DNA of 64,000 nucleotides, taken from NCBI RefSeq assembly GCF_040939455.1, contig NC_134119.1:74501-138500 (forward strand), written 5' to 3'. How positions within the stretch are numbered: the first letter of the stretch is position 1; each line of letters opens with the position of its first letter. The position numbers and the translations under genes are program-made. A model generated the notes under the pieces. The model did no database searches. It was not told the origin of the DNA and was given only the letters and a program-made list of their open reading frames with translations. Below are positions 1-55,560 of the stretch, in pieces. The stretch comes from Microcebus murinus. Taxonomy: Eukaryota; Chordata; Mammalia; Primates; Cheirogaleidae.

Positions 1-2
1 CG

Positions 3-42948
<42,946 letters not shown>

Positions 42949-44090
42949 CTGCAAGCGAAAAACAACTGTGATGTCAATAAGGAAACCCAGCCTACACCTT
43001 CCAAGTTCAGAACTGTCAGGGACGTCTGGCCATTTTCTGGCTCAAGCTTTGACAGTGAAGTTACTTCTGTGGCCTACAACATCCAGAGTGGGCTTACAGG
43101 GCAGGAGAGGGCTGGGCCCAGAGCCGCAGGTGGGAGGACGTGGGGAGGTGCTGCTGGACAGAGACTACCAGGCTCAGAGCGTCCTGCTGGCATCTCCCCA
43201 GCCCTCAGCAAAGGGGCCGCGGTACACCTGGCCCCCCCACTGTGCCCAGGTGTGCACCTGCCAGCAAAAGCCTCAGTGTGGGGCCTACCCCACTGAATCC
43301 TCACGAATGCTGGTATTTTGTGACATGAGGGTCTCCTGTCCTGGCGAGGAGTGACGCTCACTGCTCTCCTCGTGTGGCCCAGATGCAGAGGCACCAGGGC
43401 GCTCACCTGCCATAGACACAGTCACCACCAGTGGAGCCAGGTGAGCCGACTGCTCCTAGGCCCAGAGCACGGCTGCCCACTCAGCAGAAGCACACAAGGG
43501 TCGTCCTGTTGGGAACAGGCAGCCTGAGGCAGCCCCGGCCCCCGTGTCCTCCAGCCGTGGGGGTCTGGATGCCTCGCTTGAGCCCCCCACTCCCCGACTC
43601 TGACCAGTCCCCACAGGGACGCTGCCCACAGCATTGTCCTGCAAGGGAGTCAAGGGCGCTTCCCCAGGAGGGTGACAATCACAGAATAGACATGTCTGGG
43701 GATGACGGTCACAGACGGGTCCCTGGGAGCTAAGGGTCATCACATAGAATCCTTGTCCTATGTCGCCCATGACAAATCTGGGCGGGCAGGTAAAATCCCA
43801 CATCCTCTGCACTCCACACTATGCAAAGCAATCCTCTCCCAGGGAGCGAGGCCAGGCAGGGAGTGCTCCATGCCCGCCAGGGGCAGGCGGAGAGCTGCCC
43901 AGCTTCACCACCTGTCAGCCGTGGCCAGGAAGGTGAGGCAGCAAATCCACACCTGTCCCAGGCCACAGACACCAGGGTGGCCCGGGCTCCGTGTCTGAGG
44001 CTGTCAAAGGGACTCGGGGGAAGTAGCAGAAGAAAGAAGGGGAGGCAGTAGGAGGGGCTCAGAAGCCCTGTCTTAAGTGGGGCTTTAGTC
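42949..44090. other. 5' noncoding region next to the initiator exon
   Basis: Intron or upstream flank of MYT1. Unique, GC-rich; no noncoding exon can be identified by eye. Confidence 0.55.
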
Positions 44091-44094
44091 CCTA

Positions 44095-44910
44095 AGAGCC
44101 AGCAAGAGACAAATGTCTGTGGTACCACCTGGGAAGAAAGAAAAAGGAATTCCCCCAATTAGTAAGATGAAATTTGCAAAGTGAACCTCCCCTGTGTGGC
44201 AGCACTAACACACAATGATGTATGTGATTTGTTAAGGAAGAAAAATCAAAACCTGGGTAATTTATGCAACCTGTCGGCTCGGGGCTGTGGAACACAGCGC
44301 TGTGAGCTGTGCGTTTATTACAGCCTTCCAAAGGAACAGAAGACAATTACTATGATTTCTATTTTTAAGGCAGAGGTTCCCCATGGACCAACGGCTCACA
44401 TTTAAAGTGAAGAGAGGAGCAGGTGTCACAGGGACTTCATTACTTTATGAGCCTTCAAACGTCGTCTGCTCTGAGCCCATGCGCAGCGCCTTCCGACGCA
44501 GGCTGCACAATGGGGCTGATGCGTCTGATTGCCGGGTGCCTGCATTCAGCTGAAATGCAATCTACGGCGTTTTTTTGTGTGTGTCAGTTTTCCCAAGGAA
44601 ATTGGCAAGCATTCTGCTAGGTTAAAGCGTGCCTTGGCAATTTGGATTTCCTGCAGATAAATTATTCAGAGAGCAGAGAATAGAGAGGGTTGCAGGGATG
44701 CGTAATGGGCGCCGCTCGCAGACTGTGAGTGCCCATTGATGGAGCCCACAGCTGTGGCATTCACTCTGCTGAGCACCTTTCCATTTGCAATTTATCTGCA
44801 TCAAACGGTCAATAAGTGAGAAGTTCTCTTCGGTGCATGTAGCTTTGATTTTAGAAGGGGAAAACACTGAATCTACAGGAGGAAAACCAGGCCCTTTAAA
44901 TGAGAATGAG
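44095..44910. promoter_or_regulatory. Non-repetitive AT-balanced block, candidate enhancer 5' of MYT1
   Basis: About 800 bp with no repeat identity, dense in TAAT, ATTTGCAAT, CAGCTG and TTATCTGCATC words, about 1.2 kb upstream of the initiator exon. At 44472-44490 the word TGAGCCCATGCGCAGCGCC fits the right half of a REST/NRSF RE1 site (CAGCGCC end). Functional role is inference. Confidence 0.35.
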
Positions 44911-46170
44911 TTTGCAAGAGCTGGGTGACTTGGGACATCAACGACAGAGCAGGGAAACCGGCATATGAGCTGTTTGGAAAGAGCAGTGCTGGCTCACATG
45001 AAAGCACTCAGGCGAAGCTGGTAAAACCAGCACTGCGCAATCTGCATCATCTTCCTCTTGCGAGGAACTCAAAGCACCTCAGAGGTGGGTTCTCTGCTGT
45101 CCTCCTGCCTCACCATCAGTGTCTCTATGTGGCAGGTGGAGAGCCAGTGCCCAGAGCAGCCCTGTGCCCAACACCCCCAGGCCTCCTGGCTGCGCCCCAC
45201 GACAGCCGTGCCTGAAAGGGCAGCTCAGTGGTGCAAAGACAATGAGACACTTCACAATTTCTCGTTGGTTGTTTACTTGTTCCATGCACAAAGAACCGTT
45301 TACTTGTTCCATGCACAAACCAACCAGGTCCCTGTTTTCGTACGGCCCACAAATAATTCAAAGTCCACTTCCTTGTGAGTGAAAAGACCCTCTTGTTGAG
45401 ACAGACCAACCTCACACCCACTCTCGTTGCCAGGCCAGCAATCTCTCTTGAGAGCAACGCCTGCTCTCTGTCGACTCCAACTTCATTCTGCCACCAGGAG
45501 CATGTCTTACAGCCCTGATTAATATTTCAATACTTCTGTCTTCAATATGAAAACTATGGGGAGGAGAGTAATTTACAAATGCAAGTGCACCATGTTTTGC
45601 CACATTTATTAACCAGAGAGAATTGTCTCTTCATCCATTCATTTAACTTGCTTTCTCAATACCATATAAAAGTAGTCTCCTATAGAGGATTTTTTGCTTT
45701 GTTCTGTTTTGTATTTCTTTTTAATAAAGTCAAGATTAATCATGTAAGTTTTTTTCAAAATATACACAGTTTGCACCAGGACAGGCTACAAAGACCAGCC
45801 CCTTTTCCAGACCTGGCATGTTACCCTTGCCAAAACTGAGTTATCTGAATTGGGCGTTTGCAAACTCAGGGACCAAAAGGACAAACACAATAAGCAGCCC
45901 TGAAACCTGCAGACTTCTCTGGACTCGTAGACTGAAGTTGTGAGAAATGCACTAAGAATCCGGAAGTATAGCTAATAACAAACCACTCATGTATTTAGTC
46001 TTTAGGGAAACGGTGGACTCAACTTCCAAAAATGTCAGGGTTAGAGACTTTCCATGAAGCCCAGCAGGGTTTGTGCCAACTTTCACCTTTGCCCCCAGAG
46101 GCCGTGTCTGCCCACCCCTTGCCCCAGCCCAAGCTCAGGGATGTCCACAGAGGGGTGCCCCCCTTCCTCC
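44911..46170. other. 5' region, unassigned
   Basis: No gene. A 27-bp direct duplication (GTTTACTTGTTCCATGCACA) lies at 45271-45321. The surrounding 45.2-45.8 kb has an LTR-like or old-repeat look but I cannot name a family. Confidence 0.5.
45271..45321. repeat. 27-bp direct duplication
   Basis: GTTTACTTGTTCCATGCACAAA at 45271 and again at 45298. Confidence 0.85.
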
Positions 46171-46206
46171 TTTCTCTCTCACTCTCTGTCTCTATCTCTG
46201 TCTCTG

Positions 46207-46238
<32 letters not shown>

Positions 46239-46245
46239 CCTCTTT
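46171..46245. repeat. (TCTCTG)n-type microsatellite
   Basis: 75 bp of CTCTCTGTCTCTGTCTCTCT-type sequence, a mixture of TC and TCTCTG units. Confidence 0.95.
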
Positions 46246-48564
46246 CATTCTTCTTTTGTGCTTTCTCCCAGGGCTTTCAGAGGTGAAGAGCTTCCCTTCT
46301 CCAGCCGGTACCATATCCCTGCCCCTCTGATGGCCCAGAGCCAGCCGCAGGGCAGAATCCAGACTGAAGCCTGGCCCCAGTAGGAGGTGTCATGGCCCTA
46401 GGGCACCAGCCCTGGTATCCCCAAGGTGTGTATGTCACTGCAGAGAGGCAAGGGGTGCTCGGGGAGAGGGAGCTCCTGAGGCTTGAGAGCCAGGTGGGGC
46501 AGGGAGGGTGAGTGGGCAGCACAGACCTGCAGGTGTGTGGGAGGAGGCACTGCACACTGGAGCTGGGAGCACCCTGGGGCGGTGGGCACCCCTCCTTCCC
46601 CCACCTCTCTCACTCTCCAGCTCATTTCCCTTATGATTCTCATCTCAATATGAAATGAGCTCATTTATTCACGGTTGTAAGGCCACTGACTCTCCTACAG
46701 AGAGGATGAGTGGATGAACAGGTGGATGAATGAATGAATGAATGAATGAATGAATGAATGAATAATGGGGATGGTTGCAAATGTCTGTGAAACTCCAGAC
46801 CTAGGGTGGGTGCAGAGGTGTGGTCAGAGGGGCTGGCAAAACACCCTCGCAATCAACCTTCTCCTGGACTCCATAACTGTGCAGTCATCCACCAAATGTT
46901 ATGCAATTTGGGGCCCAAATCTTTCCTTCTCGAGGTCAGGAAGGGGCTTAAGGAGCTACCATCAATGCCTGCACTTCCTCTAACATACCACCACCTACCT
47001 TTTTTCAGGCAGCCCCTTGTGGAAAGGGCTCTGAGCTGTCCACACGCCTAGTGCTGAACTCAGGCACACGCAGGCTGTCCGTGCCTCCTGCCCAGGATCT
47101 GCCTGCCCGGCTGCCCTCCTGTGCTGGCATCCTGGCCCACCCACCTCCTGTCTTTGGTCAGCCCCTGAGAGGCTGACTGTGATCTACTGTGGCTATGTGA
47201 CGTTCCTGCACTGTGGCCACCACTCACCTCTGAGCTGCCACCTCCTCAGCCTCCTCGCTCAGAAGACATCACCTGCCAGCCCCAAAGTCCTCTGGGCAAC
47301 CAGCCCTTCCATGTCCTCCCTCCTTCTCTAGCCCACTCTTCGTCTTAACTTCTCTACTCAGAGCAGTGACTCCAGCCCTACCTGCCCAAAATAGAGGGAA
47401 TGCCTCTGGAGTGGAGCAGTGACGAGTCAGCTGGTGGTGCCAGGAGAGCCTGAGCAGGGGCCACAGGTCTGCTCCTGGCAGCTGCGTTTTGAACAGTCAC
47501 ACGTTGTCCGTGGCGGACCCCACACCCTCTGAGCTTGTCACACCTTGGCCACGAGGAAGACAGAGATTTTCCTACGCAACCCCAACGTGGCGCTGGACAA
47601 TTGCAGACGCACTCACTCAGAGGCCCTGGCCCCAAAGCAGCAGTTCTCCTGGTCATGTGATCTCATGCCCATGCAGCTCTGTGCGAGTCCTCAGGGCTGA
47701 CATAGGATTAGGCCGAAACTCAATGATCAAAATAAACAACATTTTAATTCAGTATTTTAAAACATCAACACTAATGCAAAAAGTCCATGATAAATAAAAC
47801 ACCAAAACTTTAAGAGACAGGGCCTTAGGCTCCAACTCCAGCCAACAGAACTCTGACCACCACAGTGTACATTCTCCACGCCAGATTCAAAAGAAAAATG
47901 TTAGGTTTTGAGAGTAAAATACAAGCTCCCACCTCAACTGGGTAGCCCTCCCTGCCTCCAGCCTGGGCCACCGCTGGCTTGGTGGCCATGCCCTGGTCAC
48001 AGTTGGATCCTTGCTGGAGAACCGCTACAGGAAGTGGGAGGGAGCGGGGGTCGGAGTCTGGCCTGGGAAGGGCTGCTCCAAGCCCGTTGTGAGCCTGCAC
48101 TCTGTCTCCGAGGCATACCTGGCCCGGAACCTGGCCCGGAACCTGGCCTCGCCCACAGCATATTGGTGGGAAGTTCTGCAGTACGTGATGGAGAACGGAG
48201 ACTGTGAGTACATGTGGTGTCCCAGGGTGAGGGAGTGTCCCCCGGGAGGGCCTGCCCCCTCCACCGTGAGCTCTAGGCAGGTACAAGAAGAGCACGCACC
48301 ATCTGCCTCCACTTGGGAAGACCAGAATGGAACAAGGCCAAGGCCAACAGACCTCATGAGCTCCTGCCAGCAAAGTCTGCTGTCAGACCCTGGAGGGACT
48401 CGCAGCCTGCCCAGGTAAAAGCACGGTAAAGAAAGAACAGGTTGCTGAGGCACAGTAAGGAGCCAGGTAGGATCACACCTCAAAGCAGAGAACTGACTGG
48501 AAAGTGAGACTCTGCAGTCACACTTTAGTTTGACTCTACTCAGTCATTTTTCTTCCTTTAATTT
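46246..48564. other. 5' region, unique sequence
   Basis: No gene recognised. It includes the GAAT microsatellite at 46726-46764 and a 12-bp tandem duplication GGCCCGGAACCT near 48121-48145. Confidence 0.55.
46726..46764. repeat. (GAAT)n microsatellite, about 9 units
   Basis: Uninterrupted GAATGAATGAAT run, preceded by degenerate GGATGAAC units. Confidence 0.95.
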
Positions 48565-48873
48565 AATTAATTTATTTATTTATTTATGTTTTAGATGGGG
48601 TCTCACTCTGTTGCCTGGGCTGGAGTGCAGTAGTATCATCATAGCTCACTGCAGCCTGGAATTCCTAGGCTGAAGCATCCTCCTGCCTCAGCCTCCTGAG
48701 TAGCTGGGACTACAGGCATGCGCCACCATGCCCAGCTAATTTTTCTATTGTTTGTATAGATGGGGTCTCACTATGTTGCTCAGGCTGGTCTCGAACTCCT
48801 GGCCTCTAGTGATCCTCCCCCCTCGGCCTCCCAAGGTGCTGGGGATTATAGATGTGAGCCACTGTGCCCCACC
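48565..48873 (-). mobile_element. Alu SINE, minus orientation
   Basis: TTTATTTATTTATTTATG tail, GATGGGGTCTCACTCTGTTG, GTAGCTGGGACTACAGGCAT, and a right end of TGTGAGCCACTGTGCCCC. Perfect 14-bp target duplication TCTTCCTTTAATTT at 48551-48564 and 48874-48887. Older, no strepsirrhine linker. Confidence 0.95.
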
Positions 48874-48887
48874 TCTTCCTTTAATTT

Positions 48888-49760
48888 TAGAGTGACAAGA
48901 TCATCAATGGCCCTGGTCCCCATTTATTCTTCGCCTAATCTGGATTTTGAAGATGATTAGACCAAAAGTCGCCTCCGTGCATCGCACCTGAGGACCAAGA
49001 AGAGGCTTCGCACACGCTGCCCTCTGGGCGCCTCACCTTGCCGTGTCTGCCCGGGAGGCGTCTCGAGGTCCTGCAGCTGCTGGCCTGGCCTCTGTGTGTC
49101 CACCTTTGGTTTAGCAGTTCACCCCGGAACTCATTTTCTGAGGATTTAGAAAGATACAGGGTCAGAAAAGGGAAGCCTGGGGAGAGCCAGCATGCTGGCT
49201 CCAGGGGAGAAATAAGAAACTGGGGCCACTTTCTCGGGGCCCTGATACAATCTCCCCTCTCTGGAACCCGCCAGAAAAAGGGACACAGTCATGGCCCCAT
49301 GGTCTTCCAGGGAAAGAGGAAACCCCTCTCTGACTGGGGAACCTCCTCTGCACTATGGCCCTGCTCTGCCGCCGTCTCCGGACTCAGTGGGGCTGGTCCC
49401 CCCAACACAGCCCTTCCACCAAGGTCCAGGTGAGCCCCACTTTGAGAAAACTTGGCATCCAAATTCCAACTTTGAAAATGAGCTATCTAATGAGTAACTA
49501 TTCACATCACAACTAGATCCTTCACTGACCCCAAAAGAATGAACAGCACAGATCCATTTGCAAAAAAGAAAAAAAAAAAAAAAGATTGCTTTGCACAACT
49601 TCTCTGGAGCCCTTTGACTGAGGACAGTGAGGTCCACTCGCGGTTCCCATCCGCTTTGCCTCCCACAGGAGCCCTGGGCCCCACGGGCACTCTTTGCCTC
49701 CTTCCAGCATCTTTTCTCGCCCTGTGTTGCTGCCTCTCTCCAGGGCAATGCCTCCAGTTA
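48888..49760. other. 5' region, unique sequence
   Basis: Nothing recognised except an A-rich run at 49562-49583. Confidence 0.55.
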
Positions 49761-49769
49761 ATATTTAAT

Positions 49770-50110
49770 TCCCTACATAGATTCGCAAGTCTAAGCCAAG
49801 GCTGAATGCATCAGCTGGACATGACAAAGAAATGCATTGTGTACCTATTCCCTGCACGTCACTCTCTGTTTCCATGACAACCTGCTTTCTACAACTGCAG
49901 CGGCATTTCAAAGGAAGGTCATTAAGTAACCAACAATAAAAACAGGAAATGAATATTTCTGCATTCTGCTCTCGGTTTCTCCTTGGAAGTGAGTTTGGAT
50001 TCTGCTGAAAGCGGGCCAGAAATACTGTTGTATCCATTGGGTTTTTTTCTCCCCATATTTTTGATGTGCTTCCCCAAATGCTATTTTTCTCAAGATTTCC
50101 ACCACTCCTG
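49770..50110. promoter_or_regulatory. Non-repetitive block with RFX X-box-like site, candidate enhancer
   Basis: GTTTCCATGACAAC at 49868-49881 resembles the RFX X-box palindrome (GTTRCC-AT-GGYAAC). It is surrounded by AT-rich unique sequence (GAATGCATCAGCTGG, GGTCATTAAGTAACC). Inference only. Confidence 0.3.
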
Positions 50111-53100
50111 GCCCCAGGCAGCCCTGTGGCTCTGGCCTCAACATCCCTCTTGTTATCTAGAAATGCCTCCATCCCTTTAAAGGGCCTTGGATTACCTTCC
50201 AGAGCACAGACACTGAGGACAGGAGATTTGGTAGTCAAGGAGACAGCATAATGCAAGGTCTTCAAAGGAATGGGTAGCCACTAGGATTTGGCACCTACTG
50301 TGTGCACCTACTATGAGCCTCCCCCTCATTGAGCTGAGACTCACCAGCCACAGCGATTGCTGTGATGACAGGGCTTTGACTGCAAGCCCTGGTGCCTTGA
50401 CCAGTGAGGAGTGGGCAGTGGGATTTTCCCCACCACCCAAGATCTCTGGGCACCCTAGGTCCCATCTGCTACTGGCTGTCAGCACTGAGCCACAGTGAGG
50501 TCCTCTAAGCGGGGCCAAGCCTGTGCACCAGGTAACCAAACCCTCAAACCCAGGGCACAGATGTGGGGGTAGCACTTAAGAGACCCTAGGGCACTGAACT
50601 CACAAGGCAGATGCAGCCAATAGCTTGAGGGGTTTAAGGAAAGGAGGACCCAGCACAGGGAGGAGGAAAGGGAGGAAAAACATGTTGGAAAATCAGGAAG
50701 TGGACAAATAAGAGTTGTGCTAGGTATGGAGTGTGCTTCACACTTTTAAGCTAGAGGAGGAGGCCCCTCCCTGCATCTCCTCTGTGGTGACAACAGAAGC
50801 TGAGAGACAGCCGGGCACCCAAGTGCACAGGGCTCACTTTCTGAGCATCCATCCCAGGAGAGAAGATGCTACAGGAACCTACACACTGGAGTCTGCAACA
50901 CTCAACAGAGTTTCTTGTTACAGTTACGCATGCAAATATGCAAAGTGACTGGGTCACGTCTTGGGGATAGCTGGAGGAAGGGACTCGAGGTCCATCGCCA
51001 CGCAGTGCAGGGTGCTCCAGAGAAGCTGCCTGCTCTGGGCGCAGCTCCCTGTGTCCTTCTGCTCTAGGTCTCTGCTCCTCAGAGAAGGCAGGTGGGTGTG
51101 AACTACAAAAGTCTCTCTGCAAAGGGGCCTCCAGTCTTCTGTTTGATGGGATAAACACGAGGACTTCTCCACACCCACCCACCCCCGAGAGTCTGGAAAC
51201 GAAGCCCTGTGGAATTCCCCACTGCTCACCCCCTCGCACCCCTGTCCTCATGTCAGCCCTCGGCTCAGCCGCCCTCAGCCCCACATCTGCTCAGGCAAAG
51301 CACTGGGATCATCTGCCCCCCAAAGAGCCACTCCTGCTCCCGCAGGCATCAAAGCCACCGAGTGTCTCGGGGCGAGAGAGCAGAACGGCACCTGGTGAAG
51401 GACTCAGTCCCACTCTCCTGGGATTAATCAAACAAATACCTGCAAGCTCAGAACCACATTCGCAAGGACTCAGCTTACCCAGGACATGATTCTGTTTCCC
51501 TTTTCCAGGGAATTTCTTGGCAGCAAACCACAGTCACTGCCAGTAGCCCAGCAGGGTGTGCCCGTTCTTCTCCTGTGGGCCTCTGGGTCCCCCACAGGGA
51601 CCTGCATGTGGCCAGGCCCCACCCCCTAGACTTAGCATGCTCTGCCCCAGATGAGACTGTCCCAGATACAGCACGAGCCGCGCCCTTGGCAGCACATTAA
51701 GTCCCCACGCACCAAGAAACGTGAGGGTCCACAGGCTGAAGAACTCTGCATAGAAACGTAGGGGGTTCCACAGAGGCACCCCTTCCAAAAGACATGCTGC
51801 TCTGTGGACACCCCGCGGTGTGGCCAAGGGGCCCTGAGGCTCACACAGAGCACGGCCATCTAGACCCGATTGGCAAGTCACCTACCCTCGCTGAGATTTA
51901 AGTTCTGCATCCGAGGGACGTGGATGGAAAGAGCCTTCAGTGAATGCCTGAAGATGCCACTGCTGTTGTCATCGTCACCTTTCTTAACAAGAATCTGAAG
52001 TGCAGAGGTTTTCATCAAGGGGGGCCCTGTTTGGGGCTCTTACGTCTCTAATGAGTTAACGCGGATCCCCGCTCACTGATGCGAACAGGACACTGGCCGT
52101 CAGAGGCCGCCACATCCTGAGCAGCGTCTCAGATAACAAGCCACTTAGGAACAGAGGGGTGGTGCGGCCGTGCCCCTCTTCAGGGACCTGGCATCTGCAC
52201 CTTGAGCTCTGCCCACAGCAGCCATACTCACTGCCGCAGGACGGCGGCGGGCAGCAAGACAGTGTAGCAAGCACGCCTGCTCGGCTGAGAAGGATGCTCG
52301 TGGGTCCGCGGGAAAGGGACTCGCCCTTCGCTGGACCAGACGCCAGCACAGGCCACACGCAGCCCGGTCTGTCCCATCCCAACGAAGCCCACTGCCTCCA
52401 GCCCAGCAGCCCTGCAAACCTGAGACCAGCCTGACTCAGGCCCTGGATATTAAATCTGCAGCGAAAGCAGCCAAAGACCTGGACCCGGAACCCAGGCTGG
52501 GCCAGTCTGGACGACGCTGCCAGCCTGCAAGGAGGCTGCCCTCTGCGGCCACTCGGCCTGCCCCTAACGCCCCAGCACCCTCAACCCACAGACAGCATCT
52601 ACATCCTCCTCGCACTGGTGCTGCGGCCACCCCCACCGCACAGCCCCGGGAGGACCCCACAGGAGGCTGTGTCTGCTGTGACTCTTGCTGGGTCATTTGA
52701 GTCGGCCTGAGGCAACCTGCGCAGCAGCACAACCCCCCGCCCTGCCAGGAGTCCCCACCGTGGTCGGCTCTGGCTCTGCCCCGGCCCTGGCAGCCCAGCC
52801 CCTTCCACTGGGCAAAGCCTCCTCACCCCCAAAATAAGAACAAATAACAGGAAGGCTGAGCGAGAGGCCTAGTGTTGAGTGTGGAAAGTCAAACGGTCTT
52901 CATCCTGGTGACCACGGCCGTCACCACCCGCCCCAGCATGCAACGAGGAGAATGGCAGTCACTCGAGGGGGCCCTCACCCCGGCTGTCCCGTGCACCCCA
53001 CACCCAGCACACGCTGAACCGAGCGTCTGGCAGCCCCTCAGCCCTCCTCTGTCCCCCACGGAGGGAAGTGAGGCCTTGCCTCCCGGCTGAGCCACCCCTG

Positions 53101-53694
53101 CATTTGGGTTTTGTGCACCTCCTCCCCACTGTCAACTGGAACGTCCAAGGGTGTCAACACTACCCTCATTCCTGTGAAATATTGAAGCACCCTTTCCAAC
53201 CCTCAATAAGCTTGAGGCATCCCCGTTTGACAATCTGTCTAGACCCCACACCCTGCGGCTACCGCTGTCTCCATATCTTCACAGCCACGTTTCTTAGGGA
53301 GCCCAACTTGCCCGCTCTAGCCCTCACTGCCCCCACAGTCAGCCTCCACCACATCCCTCCGTCCAAGCAGCGGCCACGTCATGGCCGCAGGGTGCACAAG
53401 GGCCCATTGCTCTCCCGCAGCGACACTCACCCCCACCCTCTCCTCCGTCACCTGTGCAGGCCCTTCCAGCTCTACCTGGCCACCTGGCCACCAGACACCA
53501 GAAGCCCTCTCTCTCTGACTCCCCCCTGCCCACAACACCTGCTTCCTGTGTGACTTGGGCTCTTCTCTCCCCTGCTCAGCTGCCAGCTTCTCCAGCCAGA
53601 ACCCGGGGTGGCCCAGGGCCCCAGATCCTGGCGATGTTATTTTCAGAATCTGACCACTTCTGACCTCTCCAGCTGTTCTGTTTTGTTTTGTTGC
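50111..53694. other. 5' region, unique sequence
   Basis: 3.6 kb with no gene or named repeat I can support. Confidence 0.55.
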
Positions 53695-55204
53695 GAAATT
53701 TGACAAACTCAGCCTAAAATTCATACGGTAATTCAAGGAATATAGAATAGCCAAAACAATTTTGAAAAAGAACAAAGTTGGAAGACTCATACTTCTCCAT
53801 TTCAAAACTTACTGCAAGGCTGCAGTAACCAAGACAAGGTGGCACTGAAGACAAGGACAGACAGACAGACAAACGGGATAGAATTGAGAGCCAGAAATAA
53901 TCCCTTACACTTATGGTCCATTGATTTTTGACAATGGTGCTAAGACAATTTAATGGAAAAGAATAATCTTTTCAACAAATGTTCTGGGACAAGTGAATAT
54001 CTGAATAAAATGAGTATGGACCCCTATCCCACAAAAATTAACCCAAAATGGATCACAGATCTAAATATAAGAACTAAAACTCTAAGAAAACACAGGAGTA
54101 AATCTTCCTGACTTTGGGTTAGGCAATGGTTTCTCAGATATGACATCAAAAGCACAAGCCATAAAAGAAAAAATTGATATATTGGACTTTATCAATGTTA
54201 AAACTTTTGTACTTAAAATAACACCATTAATAAGATGAAAAGACAACCCACAAAAAAAAAAAAAAAAGACAACCCACAGACTGGGAGAAAATTCTTGCAA
54301 ATCATGTATCTGATAAAGAACTCTGACAACTCCATAACAACACAAATAGGCCAATTTGAAAATGGTCAAAGGATTTGAATAGAGTGGACGATTCTCCAAA
54401 GACAACATATAAATGGCCAATAAACATATGGAAAGCTGCTTAGCGTCTAGTAATTAGGGAAATGCAAATCAAAGGCGATAATCAGATACCACTGCACAGT
54501 CCCTAAAATGGCTATAACTTAAAAAAAAGAACAGACAACAACAAGTGTTGACGAGAGTATGGAGAAACTGGAACCCTCACACATCGCTGACGGGAACATA
54601 AAACCGCACAGTTGCTTTGGAAAACAGTCTGGCAGGCACCCAAATTGTTAAACACAGAGTTATCATATGACTCAGAAATTCTACTCCTAAACATCTACCC
54701 AAGAGAAATGAAAACATGTCTACATAAAGCGGTGTACACAATTATTTATAGCAGTTTTATCATACTAGCCAAAAAGTAGAAAAACCCAAATGTCCATTAA
54801 CTGCTGAGTAGACGATGCAAAACACAACTGCAGAGTGTTTGGCAATGGGAAGGAGTAAAGTGCTCACACATGCGAAAGCCGTGAACATCAAACGCTTATG
54901 CTCCGTGAAAGAAGCAAAATGCAAAAGACCACGGGTCACACAATTCCACGTATATGAAATGTGCGGAAAAGGCAAATCCACCCGGACAGAAAGTGGGGTA
55001 CAGTGGCTTAGGGCTGGAGGGCGGGGTGCAAATGGAGAGTGACTGTTAACGGCCACGGGGTTTATTTTGGGGTGATGAAGTGTTCTGAAATTAGATTGTG
55101 GTGACAGAGGTACAGCTCTATAAATATGCTAAAACCGTTTAACCGTATACTTCTGATAGGTGAACTCTATGATGGGTAAGTCATACTCCAATAAAGCTGT
55201 TTTT
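53695..55204 (+). mobile_element. LINE-1 3' fragment (end of ORF2 and 3' UTR), old
   Basis: Plus-strand phrases such as ACTTATGGTCCATTGATTTT, GGATCACAGATCTAAATATA and AATGCAAATCAAAGGCGATA are the 3' part of L1 ORF2, followed by a 3' UTR that ends CCAATAAAGCTGTTTTTAAA. It has many stops and frameshifts and is 5' truncated, so it is an inactive L1M-type copy. It contains an oligo-A insertion at about 54252-54267. Confidence 0.9.
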
Positions 55205-55218
55205 AAAAAGCGGCATGT

Positions 55219-55560
<342 letters not shown>

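Noticed and set aside
45200..45800. LTR-like look of the region with AATAAAG and a short duplication
   Set aside because: No recognisable LTR ends or family; not called.
53695..55204. Possible protein-coding retroelement
   Set aside because: The L1 segment is 5' truncated and full of stops and frameshifts, so it is a fossil.
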